Source: Afipia sp. (lineage in GTDB: Bacteria > Pseudomonadota > Alphaproteobacteria > Rhizobiales > Xanthobacteraceae). From it: a stretch of DNA of 10,178 nt. The notes under the pieces are model-generated. The model did not search any database and was not told the origin of the DNA. It saw nothing but the letters and a program-made list of their open reading frames with translations. A program made the translations under genes and the position numbers. The stretch is taken from assembly GCA_020056155.1 (NCBI GenBank), contig JAGVII010000343.1, positions 1-10,178 on the forward strand, read 5' to 3'. Positions 1 through 7,293 of this stretch are shown piece by piece. Position 1 is the stretch's first letter; every line of letters starts with the position of its first letter.

Positions 1-1449
1 ACGCCGGAGCAGGGCGACGAGATGGCGCGCGATCCGGACAAGCGCGAGGGTTTCATCACCCGCGACGAGGACGTGCTCGACACATGGTTCTCCTCGGCGC
101 TGTGGCCGTTCTCGACTCTCGGCTGGCCCGACACCGACATCGACGTGAAGCGCTATTATCCGACCAACGTGCTCGTGACGGGTTTCGACATCATCTTCTT
201 CTGGGTCGCCCGCATGATGATGATGGGCATGCACTTCATGAAGGATGTGCCGTTCCCCACCGTCTACATCCACGCCCTCGTCCGCGACGAGAAGGGCGCG
301 AAGATGTCGAAGTCGAAAGGCAACGTCATCGACCCGCTGCACCTGATCGACGATTACGGCGCCGACGCGCTGCGCTTCACGCTGGCCGCGATGGCGGCGC
401 AGGGCCGCGACATCAAGCTTTCGACCCAGCGCGTCGAAGGCTATCGCAACTTCGCGACCAAGCTCTGGAACGCCTCGCGCTTCGCCGAAATGAACGGCTG
501 CGCGCTGACCGACGGGTTCGATCCGTCGAACGCGAAGGAAACCCTCAATCGCTGGATCGCGCATGAAACCGCGCGCGCGTCGCGCGAGATCACCGAAGCC
601 ATCCAGGCCTATCGCTTCAACGACGCGGCCGGGATCATGTACCGCTTCGTCTGGAACATCTATTGCGACTGGTATCTCGAACTCGCAAAGCCCGTGCTGA
701 TGGGCGCTGACAGTCCGGCCAAGGCCGAGACGCAGGCCAGCATCGCCTGGGCGCGCGACGAAATCCTCAAACTGCTGCATCCGTTCATGCCGTTCCTCAC
801 GGAAGAGCTTTGGGCGGTGACGGCGCAGCGAGACGGGCTCCTCGCACTGGCCGAATGGCCTCTCAAGGCGCCGGCAGAGCCGATCATCGAGCCGGCCATC
901 GCCGGCGATCCGATGGCGATGCCGGTGATCGTTGTGCCGGCGGCGGAAATCGAAACATTCAGCGATCCCGCGGCCGAGGCTGAAATCGGCTGGCTGATCG
1001 AACTCATCTCGGCAATCCGTTCGATGCGGGCGGAAATGAATATTCCGCCCGCAACGCTGTTCCCGCTGGTGCTGATCGGAGCATCCGCCGACATCAGGTC
1101 GCGCGCGGAGCGCTGGAGCGACGTGATGAAGCGCCTCGCGCGGCTCGGCGATATATCCTTCGCCGATCGTGCGCCGGACGGCTCGGTGCAGTTGCTGGTG
1201 CGCGGCGAGGTGGCTGCGATCCCGCTCAAGGGCGTGATCGATCTCGCTGCCGAAAAAGTCCGCCTGGACAAGGAACTCGCGAAGGCCGACGCGGACATCA
1301 AGCGTGTCGATGCCAAGCTTGGCAACGAGAAGTTCGTCGCCAACGCGCCGGAAGAGGTGATCGACGAACAGCGCGAGAAGCGCGAGGAAGCCGAAGCCCG
1401 CAGGGCGAAGATTCTCGAAGCACTGGAGCGGCTCAAGGACGTGGCGTGA
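1..1449 (+). CDS. valS: Valyl-tRNA synthetase, C-terminal half (5' end outside window)
   Basis: Attaches valine to tRNA-Val in the cytoplasm. The frame is open from base 1, so the gene begins outside the window; 482 residues are visible, about half of a typical 900-950 residue ValS. What is seen, in order: the class I core block DVLDTWFSSALWPFSTLGWP (from about base 76), then GFDIIFFWVARM (181-216), and the KMSKS signature that binds ATP and the tRNA 3' end (301-315, followed by KGNVIDP). A helical anticodon-binding domain starts at about 540. The last ~70 residues (about 1240-1446) are charged and heptad-like (VRLDKELAKADADIKRV, then EKREEAEARRAKI), matching the C-terminal coiled-coil arm of ValS, which separates it from IleS and LeuS. 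The HIGH motif and editing domain lie upstream and cannot be checked. The TGA stop overlaps the start of the next gene. Confidence 0.97.
   Translation, partial: TPEQGDEMARDPDKREGFITRDEDVLDTWFSSALWPFSTLGWPDTDIDVKRYYPTNVLVTGFDIIFFWVARMMMMGMHFMKDVPFPTVYIHALVRDEKGAKMSKSKGNVIDPLHLIDDYGADALRFTLAAMAAQGRDIKLSTQRVEGYRNFATKLWNASRFAEMNGCALTDGFDPSNAKETLNRWIAHETARASREITEAIQAYRFNDAAGIMYRFVWNIYCDWYLELAKPVLMGADSPAKAETQASIAWARDEILKLLHPFMPFLTEELWAVTAQRDGLLALAEWPLKAPAEPIIEPAIAGDPMAMPVIVVPAAEIETFSDPAAEAEIGWLIELISAIRSMRAEMNIPPATLFPLVLIGASADIRSRAERWSDVMKRLARLGDISFADRAPDGSVQLLVRGEVAAIPLKGVIDLAAEKVRLDKELAKADADIKRVDAKLGNEKFVANAPEEVIDEQREKREEAEARRAKILEALERLKDVA
1435..1439 (+). promoter_or_regulatory. Ribosome binding site of the MFS gene, inside the end of valS
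   Basis: AAGGA lies 6 nt before the GTG at 1446. It is the best reason for choosing this GTG, which overlaps the valS stop in a GTGA arrangement, as the transporter start. It implies that translation of the two genes is coupled. Confidence 0.6.
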
Positions 1450-2612
1450 GCTCGGCACGGTCGGCGTTCGGCGGGCTGTTTCTTCTCTGGCTCGCAGGGA
1501 ACGGTCTGCGCCTGACTATCCTTGCTGTGCCGCCGGTGCTGGCGCTTATCATTCTCGATCTCAAGCTTTCCGGCACGGAAGTCGGGATTCTCAACGCCAT
1601 TCCGGTTTTTCTGTTCGCTCTGGTCGCGATTCCTGGTTCGCTCCTGATCGCGCGTGTCGGCGCTGTGCCCGCGCTGATCATCGGGCTTTTGATCGCCGCG
1701 ACGGGTTCGGCCTTGCGCGGTCTGGCCTCCGATACGATCGCGCTCTACAGCGCAACGGTCGTCATGGCGGCGGGGATTGCGGTGATGCAACCGGCGATGC
1801 CGCCGATCGTGCGCCAATGGGTGCCGAGACAGATTGGATTTGCCACCGCCGTTTACACCAATGGACTTCTGTTCGGCGAAATCTTCCCGGTGCTTCTTGT
1901 CGCCGTGATATTGCCGGTCGTGGGCGGAAGCTGGCGGGCCAGCCTCGTGTTGTGGTCGGTTCCACTCGTCGTCATCGCGCTCGTCATCTTCTGGTTTCAG
2001 CCCGGAGGCAAGAGCGCGCCGGTTTCCCGTCCTCGCCAGTGGATGCCCGATTGGCGCGATCCCTTGCTTTGGCAGATCGGCCTGATGATGGGCGGTGGCA
2101 CCCAGCTCTACTTCTGCGCCAATGCCTTTCTTCCCGGATTTTTGCTCCAGACCGGACGCACGGACTTCATCGGCCCTGCGCTTGCAGCGATGAACGTCGG
2201 GCAGTTACCGGCGTCATTCATTCTGCTGGTCATGTCCAGCCGCTGGGAGCGAAAGAAGTGGCCGCTCATCGGGGCTGCAATGATCGGCCTTGCAGGCATT
2301 GCAGGCGTTTTGTCCGCAACGAGCCTGTGGGGTGTTCTGGCGGCGGCAGCAATCATCGGCTTCTCCTGTGCGGTTGTGCTGACCCTCGTCCTGACGCTGC
2401 CCGCTCTGCTGGTCGCACCGGATGACGTGCCCCGCATGTCCGCGGGGGTCTTCACGATTGGTTATGGCGCCGCGATGCTTGTTTCGATCATCGGCGGATT
2501 CGTGTGGGACTTCAGCCGAAATTCGGCATTCGCATTCATACCCATCGCAATCGCAGCATCGCCCGTGATTTTGTTTGCGCTGCTGACTGACTTCTCAAGA
2601 CGCCGGGCGTGA
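1446..2612 (+). CDS. MFS transporter, CynX/NimT-like
   Basis: A 388-residue integral inner-membrane protein with about 12 hydrophobic segments. Six lie at roughly residues 10-195 and six at 215-385, separated by a hydrophilic central loop (QPGGKSAPVSRPRQW, then MPDWRDP), the usual 6+6 major-facilitator layout. The first half (GNGLRLTILAVPPVL, then GTEVGILNAIPVFLFALVAI, then VMQPAMPPIV) resembles the cyanate/nitroimidazole transporter group (CynX/NimT) as I recall it from E. coli CynX. The substrate cannot be read from sequence, and no cyanase or other pathway gene sits nearby. It starts at GTG, 4 nt inside the valS end, with AAGGA 6 nt upstream, so it is probably cotranscribed with valS. It ends 49 nt before the VOC gene. 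Membership of MFS is firm; the CynX-like assignment is less so. Confidence 0.85.
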   Translation: MSSARSAFGGLFLLWLAGNGLRLTILAVPPVLALIILDLKLSGTEVGILNAIPVFLFALVAIPGSLLIARVGAVPALIIGLLIAATGSALRGLASDTIALYSATVVMAAGIAVMQPAMPPIVRQWVPRQIGFATAVYTNGLLFGEIFPVLLVAVILPVVGGSWRASLVLWSVPLVVIALVIFWFQPGGKSAPVSRPRQWMPDWRDPLLWQIGLMMGGGTQLYFCANAFLPGFLLQTGRTDFIGPALAAMNVGQLPASFILLVMSSRWERKKWPLIGAAMIGLAGIAGVLSATSLWGVLAAAAIIGFSCAVVLTLVLTLPALLVAPDDVPRMSAGVFTIGYGAAMLVSIIGGFVWDFSRNSAFAFIPIAIAASPVILFALLTDFSRRRA

Positions 2613-2661
2613 ATGTAGTCTGGCCAGTGAAAATCACGGAGTGATAATCCCGGAGTGACCG

Positions 2662-3048
2662 ATGCTCGATCATGTTTCGATTACCGTCTCCGACATCGCT
2701 GCGGCCGAACGGTTCTATGATGCGATCATGAATGCGCTTGGCGTCGTCAAGGTCGGACGGCGCGATGACTGGCTTGGCTACGGCGAACGCTCGCGCTCCG
2801 CCTATCCCGACCGCGTCTATATCTCCATCCGCAAAGGACCGAAGCCTGAGGACGCGGCTGGCCGGCATTGGTGCTTCAAGGCGAAGTGGCAGACTCAGGT
2901 CGATGCGTTCTGGGACGCGGGTATCGCGGCGGGTGGCAGCGACGACGGCGCGCCCGGCTTGCGTAACTATCACACATCTTATTACGCGGCGTTCTTGCGC
3001 GATCCCGACGGCAACCGGATCGAGGCTGTGTGCCACGCGGCGATTTGA
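2662..3048 (+). CDS. VOC (glyoxalase/bleomycin-resistance fold) family protein
   Basis: A 128-residue single-unit VOC protein. It opens with the family pattern LDHVSITVSDIAAAERFYD and ends with FLRDPDGNRIEAVCH, the β-strand that usually carries the last metal ligand. The likely metal-binding residues are H4, H69 (in GRHWCFKAK) and E121. Family members are metalloenzymes (glyoxalases, dioxygenases, isomerases) or binding proteins, and the exact reaction cannot be assigned here. The ATG is supported by GGAG at 2652-2655, 6 nt upstream. The 49-nt gap after the transporter has no clear terminator, so it may belong to the same transcript. A 10-nt near-repeat (CACGGAGTGA at 2635-2644, CCCGGAGTGA at 2649-2658) precedes the start, so a Shine-Dalgarno-like motif occurs twice. 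Confidence 0.9.
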   Translation: MLDHVSITVSDIAAAERFYDAIMNALGVVKVGRRDDWLGYGERSRSAYPDRVYISIRKGPKPEDAAGRHWCFKAKWQTQVDAFWDAGIAAGGSDDGAPGLRNYHTSYYAAFLRDPDGNRIEAVCHAAI

Positions 3049-3071
3049 ACGAGATCAATTGTCTCTCTCTT

Positions 3072-3190
3072 GTCATTGCGAGCCAACGGGCCGGCGCGAA
3101 GTCGCCGCCCGATGACAGGCTTCGCGAAGCAATCCAGATTCTAAAAAGCGAAAACTGGATTGCTTCGTCGCAGGTGCTCCTCGCAATGAC
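3072..3190. repeat. Palindromic dispersed-type intergenic repeat (REP/MITE-like)
   Basis: Outer arms GTCATTGCGAG (3072-3082) and CTCGCAATGAC (3180-3190) are perfect 11-bp inverted repeats. Inner arms CGAAGCAATCCAG (3125-3137) and CTGGATTGCTTCG (3155-3167) are perfect 13-bp inverted repeats around a 17-nt A-rich loop. The left half also holds a third, smaller hairpin with stem CGGGCCGGCG / CGCCGCCCG and one bulge (3087-3111). From memory, this family (GTCATTGCGAG...GAAGCAATCCAG) occurs in many copies in Bradyrhizobium/Rhodopseudomonas-type genomes, where its translations (RHCEE..., ...EAIQ) are often misannotated as small proteins. Only one copy is in this window. It carries no transposase and is probably non-autonomous. 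It may also act as a transcription terminator or mRNA stabiliser between the plus-strand VOC gene and the converging mpg gene. Confidence 0.8.
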
Positions 3191-3416
3191 GAGTCCAGGT
3201 CTGGCCTGGGCGACGAGAAATCTGACAGCGGCTGCCTGCATTCTGATGGATGCACTTTTTCGAGGCTTGCGTGCCTTCGAGGTCATGCTTCTCACGCATA
3301 ACAAGCGCGCGATCTACCGGAAAGGCGTCACCGCGATGCAAACATCTCGAAAACTCGGGGTGTCGCTGTTACGTCACCTTTTCGCCTTTTGCAGCGGAGT
3401 TCGTCACCGTTTCGCC
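3191..3416. other. Intergenic remainder between the repeat and mpg
   Basis: No reading frame here looks like a real protein: the open frames are short or run on antisense to mpg, and none has a recognisable domain or a good ribosome binding site. A small palindrome (CCAGG at 3195-3199, CCTGG at 3205-3209) sits beside the repeat, and a tandem duplication fills the right end. The converging genes (VOC on plus, mpg on minus) both end around this stretch, so it could hold terminators, but I see no GC stem followed by a T-run. Confidence 0.5.
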
Positions 3417-3418
3417 TT
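3368..3418. repeat. Imperfect tandem duplication, period about 31 bp
   Basis: GTTACGTCACCTTTTCGCCTT (3368-3388) recurs as GTTCGTCACCGTTTCGCCTT (3399-3418), separated by 10 nt. They differ by a one-base indel and one substitution. The second copy overlaps the last bases of the minus-strand mpg stop codon (3417-3419), so the duplication abuts the glycosylase 3' end. Confidence 0.6.
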
Positions 3419-4013
3419 ATGCCGGAAACGGCTTGCTGAGATATTTCGAGCCCTTCAGTCCGTAGCGCCACGGCAATTCGGCGGCCTTGGTAATGCCGAT
3501 GCGGATGCCGCTGACGATCTCAGGCTTCCGCGTGCGTGCGTGAATCGCAATCGGTGGCACATCAAGTTCAAGACCGTTGTGCTTATCGCTCACGGCCATC
3601 GCCTCGCAGAGTTTGCCCGGTCCCGAACACAGCGTGCGTTCGTCGTGCAGTCCGCGCCGGCGCCGCATCGCCGCGATGCCGTGAGTCGGCTCGATCGCGC
3701 GGATCAGCACCGCGCTGGCCGAGCCTTCCTTCTCGCAGACGACATTCATGCACCAGTGAATCCCGTAGGAGCGGTAGACGTAGAGAAAGCCCGGCGGGCC
3801 GAACATCACCATGTTGCGCGGCGTCGGCCCGTTGAACGAATGCGCCGCCGGGTCGGTGTGGTGATAGGCCTCGACCTCGGTGATGATGCCGCCGACGCCA
3901 TCCACCAGCAGCGTCGCTCCGATCAGGCCAGGGGCAACCTGATGAACGCTGCGCGCGAAAAACCTGCGCGTCAGCAGCCGTCCGGCTGGGGGCGGGACGC
4001 GGCTTTCAGCCAT
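3417..4013 (-). CDS. 3-methyladenine DNA glycosylase, AAG/Mpg family
   Basis: A base-excision repair enzyme that cuts the glycosidic bond of alkylated or deaminated purines. 198 residues, the normal length for bacterial members. Seen in order: N-terminal [19 protein letters not shown]; the catalytic strand ITEVEAY (E48 and Y50 correspond to E125 and Y127 of human AAG, with E acting as general base); DPAAHSFNG (H58); [20 protein letters not shown], the DNA-intercalating and base-pocket segment; [25 protein letters not shown]; and near the end [17 protein letters not shown]. All the family blocks are intact, so it should be active. It starts at the ATG complementary to 4011-4013, although no clear Shine-Dalgarno precedes it. 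It is transcribed divergently from lipA, with 139 nt between them. The family is often called Mpg or AAG; the formal symbol varies. Confidence 0.95.
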   Translation of the reverse strand: MAESRVPPPAGRLLTRRFFARSVHQVAPGLIGATLLVDGVGGIITEVEAYHHTDPAAHSFNGPTPRNMVMFGPPGFLYVYRSYGIHWCMNVVCEKEGSASAVLIRAIEPTHGIAAMRRRRGLHDERTLCSGPGKLCEAMAVSDKHNGLELDVPPIAIHARTRKPEIVSGIRIGITKAAELPWRYGLKGSKYLSKPFPA

Positions 4014-4152
4014 TTATGGGTAGGGGATGCGCGCGCAGGACCATGCTTGATCGCTTGAAAACATGTTATTCATTCTACCGTATCATGAGATCGGCGGCTT
4101 GCACCAACGGATCGGCAGGCTTAGGTAAGGTCAAGGAAATCACGGACTTTTC
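4014..4152. other. Divergent intergenic region between mpg and lipA
   Basis: It must carry promoters for both mpg and the lipA-COQ10 pair, because both begin here in opposite directions. The middle (about 4055-4090) is more AT-rich than its surroundings, as expected for promoters. I cannot pick a confident -35/-10 pair on either strand. Confidence 0.5.
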
Positions 4153-5112
4153 ATGGTTGTTCTGATCGATACGGTGTCGTCCAATCAGGTGCGCCCGCGC
4201 CATCCGGAGAAGGTCAACCGGCCGGATTCGAAGTCGCCGGCGAAGCCCGACTGGATTCGGGTCCGCGCGCCGACTTCGCGCGGCTACGCCAACACCCGCA
4301 ACATCGTCAAGGAAAATGGCCTCGTCACCGTGTGCGAGGAGGCGGGTTGCCCGAACATCGGCGAGTGCTGGGACAAGAAGCACGCCACCTTCATGATCAT
4401 GGGCGACACCTGCACCCGCGCCTGCGCCTTCTGCAACGTCAAGACCGGAATGCCGAACGCGCTGGATGCATCGGAGCCGGAGCATGTCGCGCTCGCCGTT
4501 CAGAAGCTCGGCCTGCACCATGTCGTCATCACCTCGGTGGATCGCGATGATCTTGCCGACGGCGGCGCGGATCATTTCGCCAGAACGATCCGCGCCATTC
4601 GCGCGAGCTGCCCCACCACGACCATCGAAATCCTGACACCGGACTTCCTGCGCAAGAACGGCGCGCTGGAGCAGGTGGTTGCGGCCAAGCCCGACGTGTT
4701 CAATCACAATCTGGAAACCGTTCCGTCGCGCTATCTCACCGTGCGTCCGGGCGCGCGCTACTTCCATTCGATCCGTTTGTTACAGCGGGTCAAGGAAATG
4801 GACCCGACCATCTTCACCAAGTCCGGCATCATGGTCGGCCTCGGCGAGGAGCGTCACGAAGTGCTGCAGGTGATGGACGACCTGCGTTCGGCCGATGTCG
4901 ATTTTCTCACCATCGGGCAGTATCTGCAGCCGAGCCTCAAGCATCATGCGGTGATGCGCTATGTGACCCCGGATGAATTCGGCGGCTACGAGAAGGTCGC
5001 TTACACCAAGGGCTTCCTGATGGTGTCGGCAAGCCCGCTGACACGCTCGTCGCATCACGCCGGCGAGGATTTCGCCAAACTGCAAGCAGCCCGCGCGGCG
5101 GCCGGACGCTAA
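4153..5112 (+). CDS. lipA: Lipoyl synthase (radical SAM)
   Basis: Inserts two sulfurs into protein-bound octanoyl groups, making the lipoyl cofactor of pyruvate and 2-oxoglutarate dehydrogenases and the glycine cleavage system. 319 residues, full length. The auxiliary [4Fe-4S] cluster motif is C61-x4-C66-x5-C72 ([12 protein letters not shown]). The radical-SAM cluster motif is C87-x3-C91-x2-C94 (CTRACAFC). The C-terminal RSSHH (298-302) includes the serine that, in the family, ligates the auxiliary cluster. Other conserved blocks are [51 protein letters not shown] and [12 protein letters not shown]. The N-terminus [11 protein letters not shown] with [11 protein letters not shown] is the form I recall in Bradyrhizobium-type LipA, which supports this ATG. 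ACGGA (4142-4146) is a modest ribosome site, 6 nt upstream. The COQ10-like gene follows after 9 nt. Confidence 0.98.
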   Translation: MVVLIDTVSSNQVRPRHPEKVNRPDSKSPAKPDWIRVRAPTSRGYANTRNIVKENGLVTVCEEAGCPNIGECWDKKHATFMIMGDTCTRACAFCNVKTGMPNALDASEPEHVALAVQKLGLHHVVITSVDRDDLADGGADHFARTIRAIRASCPTTTIEILTPDFLRKNGALEQVVAAKPDVFNHNLETVPSRYLTVRPGARYFHSIRLLQRVKEMDPTIFTKSGIMVGLGEERHEVLQVMDDLRSADVDFLTIGQYLQPSLKHHAVMRYVTPDEFGGYEKVAYTKGFLMVSASPLTRSSHHAGEDFAKLQAARAAAGR

Positions 5113-5121
5113 GCTCTCACG

Positions 5122-5592
5122 ATGCCTCAGTTTTCAAACAAGCGCCGTGTCCGTCACAGCGCAGAGAAAATGTTCGATCTCGTCGCCGACGTCGAGCGCT
5201 ATCCTGAATTCGTGCCGATGTGCCACGCGTTGAAGGTGCGCCAGCGTACGCAAAAGCCGGATGGCACCGAAATCATTGTCGCCGACATGACCGTATCGTT
5301 TCAGGTCGTCCGCGAGACTTTCACCAGCCGCGTCACGCTGGACAAGGCAAACCTGAAAATTCTTGTCGAATACCTGCAAGGTCCGTTCAGCAAGCTTGAG
5401 AATCGCTGGAGCTTCGCGACGAAGTCCGAGAACGCCTGCGATGTCGGCTTCTTCATCGCCTATGAGTTCAAGAGTCGGATGCTCGCGGTGCTGATGGGCG
5501 CGATGTTCGACGCCGCTTTCCAGCGCTTCGCCGCGGCGTTCGAGAAACGCGCGGATGCAGTCTATGGGCCGCCGCGCGTGGCCGTTTCTTGA
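5122..5592 (+). CDS. COQ10/RatA-type START-domain protein (ubiquinone-binding)
   Basis: A 156-residue polyketide-cyclase/START-fold protein. Family signatures are seen: VRHSAEKMFDLVADVERYPE, then FVPMCHALKV, MTVSFQVVRETFTSRVTLD, YLQGPFSKLENRW, and the C-terminal helix [17 protein letters not shown]. The family contains mitochondrial COQ10, which binds coenzyme Q and supports its synthesis and electron transfer, and E. coli RatA, described as a ribosome-association inhibitor and therefore often annotated as a 'type II toxin'. No antitoxin partner (RatB/DUF-type) is adjacent. The tight link to lipA suggests a respiratory, COQ10-like role, which is inference. It is probably cotranscribed with lipA (9-nt gap); the ribosome site is weak. 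Its last 125 nt are also read on the opposite strand by the long form of cinA. Confidence 0.92.
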   Translation: MPQFSNKRRVRHSAEKMFDLVADVERYPEFVPMCHALKVRQRTQKPDGTEIIVADMTVSFQVVRETFTSRVTLDKANLKILVEYLQGPFSKLENRWSFATKSENACDVGFFIAYEFKSRMLAVLMGAMFDAAFQRFAAAFEKRADAVYGPPRVAVS

Positions 5593-6097
5593 TCGGCGGC
5601 TTCGGTCCGCGCGCCATCTCCGTCAGCATCTTCAGCGCTTCGACCACTGATTGCTCGCGGACATTGTTGCGCCCAATCGCGCCAAAGCGGCATTCCTTGT
5701 GCGTGATACGACCGTCGCGCGCGGCGACCGCCAGATGCACCAGCCCGACAGGCTTTCCCGGTGTTGCGCCGCCAGGTCCGGCAATACCCGTGATCGAAAC
5801 AGCCAGATCGACGTCGGCATGTTCCAGCGCGCCGAAGGCCATCGCGGTCGCGGTTTCCTTGCTGACCGCGCCGAATGTCTCAAGCGTCGAGGTTTCGACA
5901 CCCAGCATCGCGTGCTTGGCTTCGTTGGAATAGGTAATGAAGCCGCGATCCACGACGTCGGAGGAGCCGGGAATTTCAGTCAATGCCGCCGCGACAAGTC
6001 CGCCTGTGCAGGACTCTGCGGTCGCAATCGTCAGCTTGCGCATCCGGCACAGATCCAGCAACGAGCGGGAGAGGGCGCGAACGGCGCTGGTGCTCAT
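5468..6097 (-). CDS. CinA C-terminal-domain protein (nicotinamide-nucleotide amidase family) with basic tail
   Basis: Residues 1-163 are a complete CinA C-terminal domain. It shows [18 protein letters not shown] with the conserved S29/C30 region, [32 protein letters not shown], and [12 protein letters not shown] followed by [11 protein letters not shown]. The family (PncC) deamidates nicotinamide mononucleotide to recycle pyridine nucleotides. It is a stand-alone domain without the N-terminal CinA half, as is usual in proteobacteria. From about residue 164 there is an extra tail of about 45 residues, dominated by R, K, P, A and S ([15 protein letters not shown] and so on). Residues 169-209 are encoded opposite the COQ10-like gene. 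The start overlaps the ispDF stop by 4 nt (ATGA), indicating coupled translation. The domain call is firm; whether the tail is real is uncertain. Confidence 0.9.
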   Translation of the reverse strand: MSTSAVRALSRSLLDLCRMRKLTIATAESCTGGLVAAALTEIPGSSDVVDRGFITYSNEAKHAMLGVETSTLETFGAVSKETATAMAFGALEHADVDLAVSITGIAGPGGATPGKPVGLVHLAVAARDGRITHKECRFGAIGRNNVREQSVVEALKMLTEMARGPKPPIKKRPRAAAHRLHPRVSRTPRRSAGKRRRTSRPSAPRASDS

Positions 6098-7293
6098 GCG
6101 AACTGCCCGTCGCTAGCATCCCAAGGCAGCCGGATGGTCGCGCTGGCGGTCGCGGCAATGCCTTCCTGGCGTCCGGTAAATCCGAGACGTTCGCTCGTCG
6201 TCGCTTTCACGGCCACGCGCGACTGCGGCAGTCCCGTGATTTCGGCGATCTTCGCGCGCATCGCATCGCGCAGCGGACCGATTTTCGGCGCTTCGCAGAT
6301 CATCGTCACCTCGAGATGCGCGATACGTCCGCCACGCTTGCCGACGAGTTCGACAGCGTATTTCAGGAATTGGTCGGAGGCCGCGCCCTTCCACTTCGGG
6401 TCGCTCGGCGGGAAGTGCGAGCCGATGTCGCCGTCGGCCAGTGCGCCGAGGATAGCATCGACAATCGCATGAAGTCCGACGTCGCCGTCGGAATGGGCAA
6501 GGAAGCTACGATTGAACGGCACGCGCACGCCGCACAGCATCAGATGATCGCCATCGGTCAGCGCATGCACATCGTAGCCGGTGCCTGTGCGGATATCGCC
6601 CAGCATGGCGCCAAGGCGCGCTTCCTCGCGTGCAAAGTCTTCCGGGGTGGTCAGTTTCATGTTCGCAGCATCGCCTTCAAAGGTCGCGACGGTCAATCCT
6701 GCCCATTCGGCAATTGCAGCGTCATCGGTAAAATCATCGCGGCCTTCACGCGCGGCGCGGCGATGGGCTTCGAGAATGGTGTCGAACTGAAACGCCTGTG
6801 GCGTCTGCGCGATCCGCAGGTTCGCACGATCCGGTGTCGCCTCGACGGCACCCGATCCATCGACGATCTTGATCGTATCGGTCACAGGCACGACGGGAAT
6901 CGCAGCGCCCGTGATCAGCGCCGCATCGATGGCGCGCGAGATCACCTTGCCGGTGACAAAGGCGCGCGCCGCGTCGTGGATGAGAACAATGTCCGGCGAC
7001 TGGTCCGCAAGCGCCTCGAGTCCGGCGCGGACCGATGCCTGGCGCGTGGCGCCGCCGCTCACCGGTTGCTGATACTTGAGATGACAGACCGCCTGATCGA
7101 AAATATCCGCGTCATCCGGATTGCGCACCGGTTGAACAGCGAAGACATCCGGATGTGTGCAAAACGGCTCCATCGCCCTCGAAAGGACGGTTTTACCGCC
7201 GATGGATCGGTATTGCTTGGGGCCTCCGGTTCCGGCGCGAAGCCCGCGGCCGGCGGCAACAATGATAGCGGCAGTCCGTTTTGGCGTTGACAT
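6094..7293 (-). CDS. ispDF: Bifunctional IspD/IspF of the MEP isoprenoid pathway
   Basis: A 399-residue fusion. Residues 1-230 are IspD (2-C-methyl-D-erythritol 4-phosphate cytidylyltransferase): nucleotide-binding loop [20 protein letters not shown] (8-27), [28 protein letters not shown], and [14 protein letters not shown]. Residues 234-392 are IspF (MECDP synthase): [10 protein letters not shown] with metal ligands D241 and H243, [20 protein letters not shown] with ligand H275, [16 protein letters not shown], and [18 protein letters not shown]. All the metal ligands are present. The two enzymes catalyse the third and fifth steps of the pathway; the intervening IspE is separate. The fusion is common in alphaproteobacteria. 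The ATG at 7291-7293 (complement) matches the usual N-terminus but has no obvious Shine-Dalgarno. It is the first gene of the minus-strand ispDF-cinA pair. Confidence 0.97.
   Translation of the reverse strand: MSTPKRTAAIIVAAGRGLRAGTGGPKQYRSIGGKTVLSRAMEPFCTHPDVFAVQPVRNPDDADIFDQAVCHLKYQQPVSGGATRQASVRAGLEALADQSPDIVLIHDAARAFVTGKVISRAIDAALITGAAIPVVPVTDTIKIVDGSGAVEATPDRANLRIAQTPQAFQFDTILEAHRRAAREGRDDFTDDAAIAEWAGLTVATFEGDAANMKLTTPEDFAREEARLGAMLGDIRTGTGYDVHALTDGDHLMLCGVRVPFNRSFLAHSDGDVGLHAIVDAILGALADGDIGSHFPPSDPKWKGAASDQFLKYAVELVGKRGGRIAHLEVTMICEAPKIGPLRDAMRAKIAEITGLPQSRVAVKATTSERLGFTGRQEGIAATASATIRLPWDASDGQFA

Noticed and set aside
660..1817. A 385-residue minus-strand open frame opposite valS and the MFS gene
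   Set aside because: Arginine- and serine-rich with no domain; long antisense frames are common in GC-rich coding DNA, and the plus strand holds a clear ValS.
3073..3341. Small minus-strand peptides with HCEEH/RRSN-type text over the repeat
   Set aside because: This is the translation of the dispersed palindromic repeat, a known source of spurious small proteins.
3072..3418. CRISPR array or attachment site in the mpg-side gap
   Set aside because: Only one palindromic element and one two-unit duplication; no regular repeat-spacer series, integrase or tRNA gene.
3030..4058. A 342-residue plus-strand open frame starting in the VOC gene end and crossing the repeat and mpg
   Set aside because: It passes through the palindromic repeat and then reads antisense to an intact glycosylase; no domain and very arginine- and alanine-rich.
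4055..4086. TTGAAA (4055-4060) and TATCAT (4081-4086) as a lipA promoter
   Set aside because: The spacer is 20 nt, too long for a good σ70-type promoter; no better pair was found.
5983..7290. A 435-residue plus-strand open frame opposite ispDF
   Set aside because: Antisense shadow of a complete, motif-rich IspDF; no recognisable motifs of its own.
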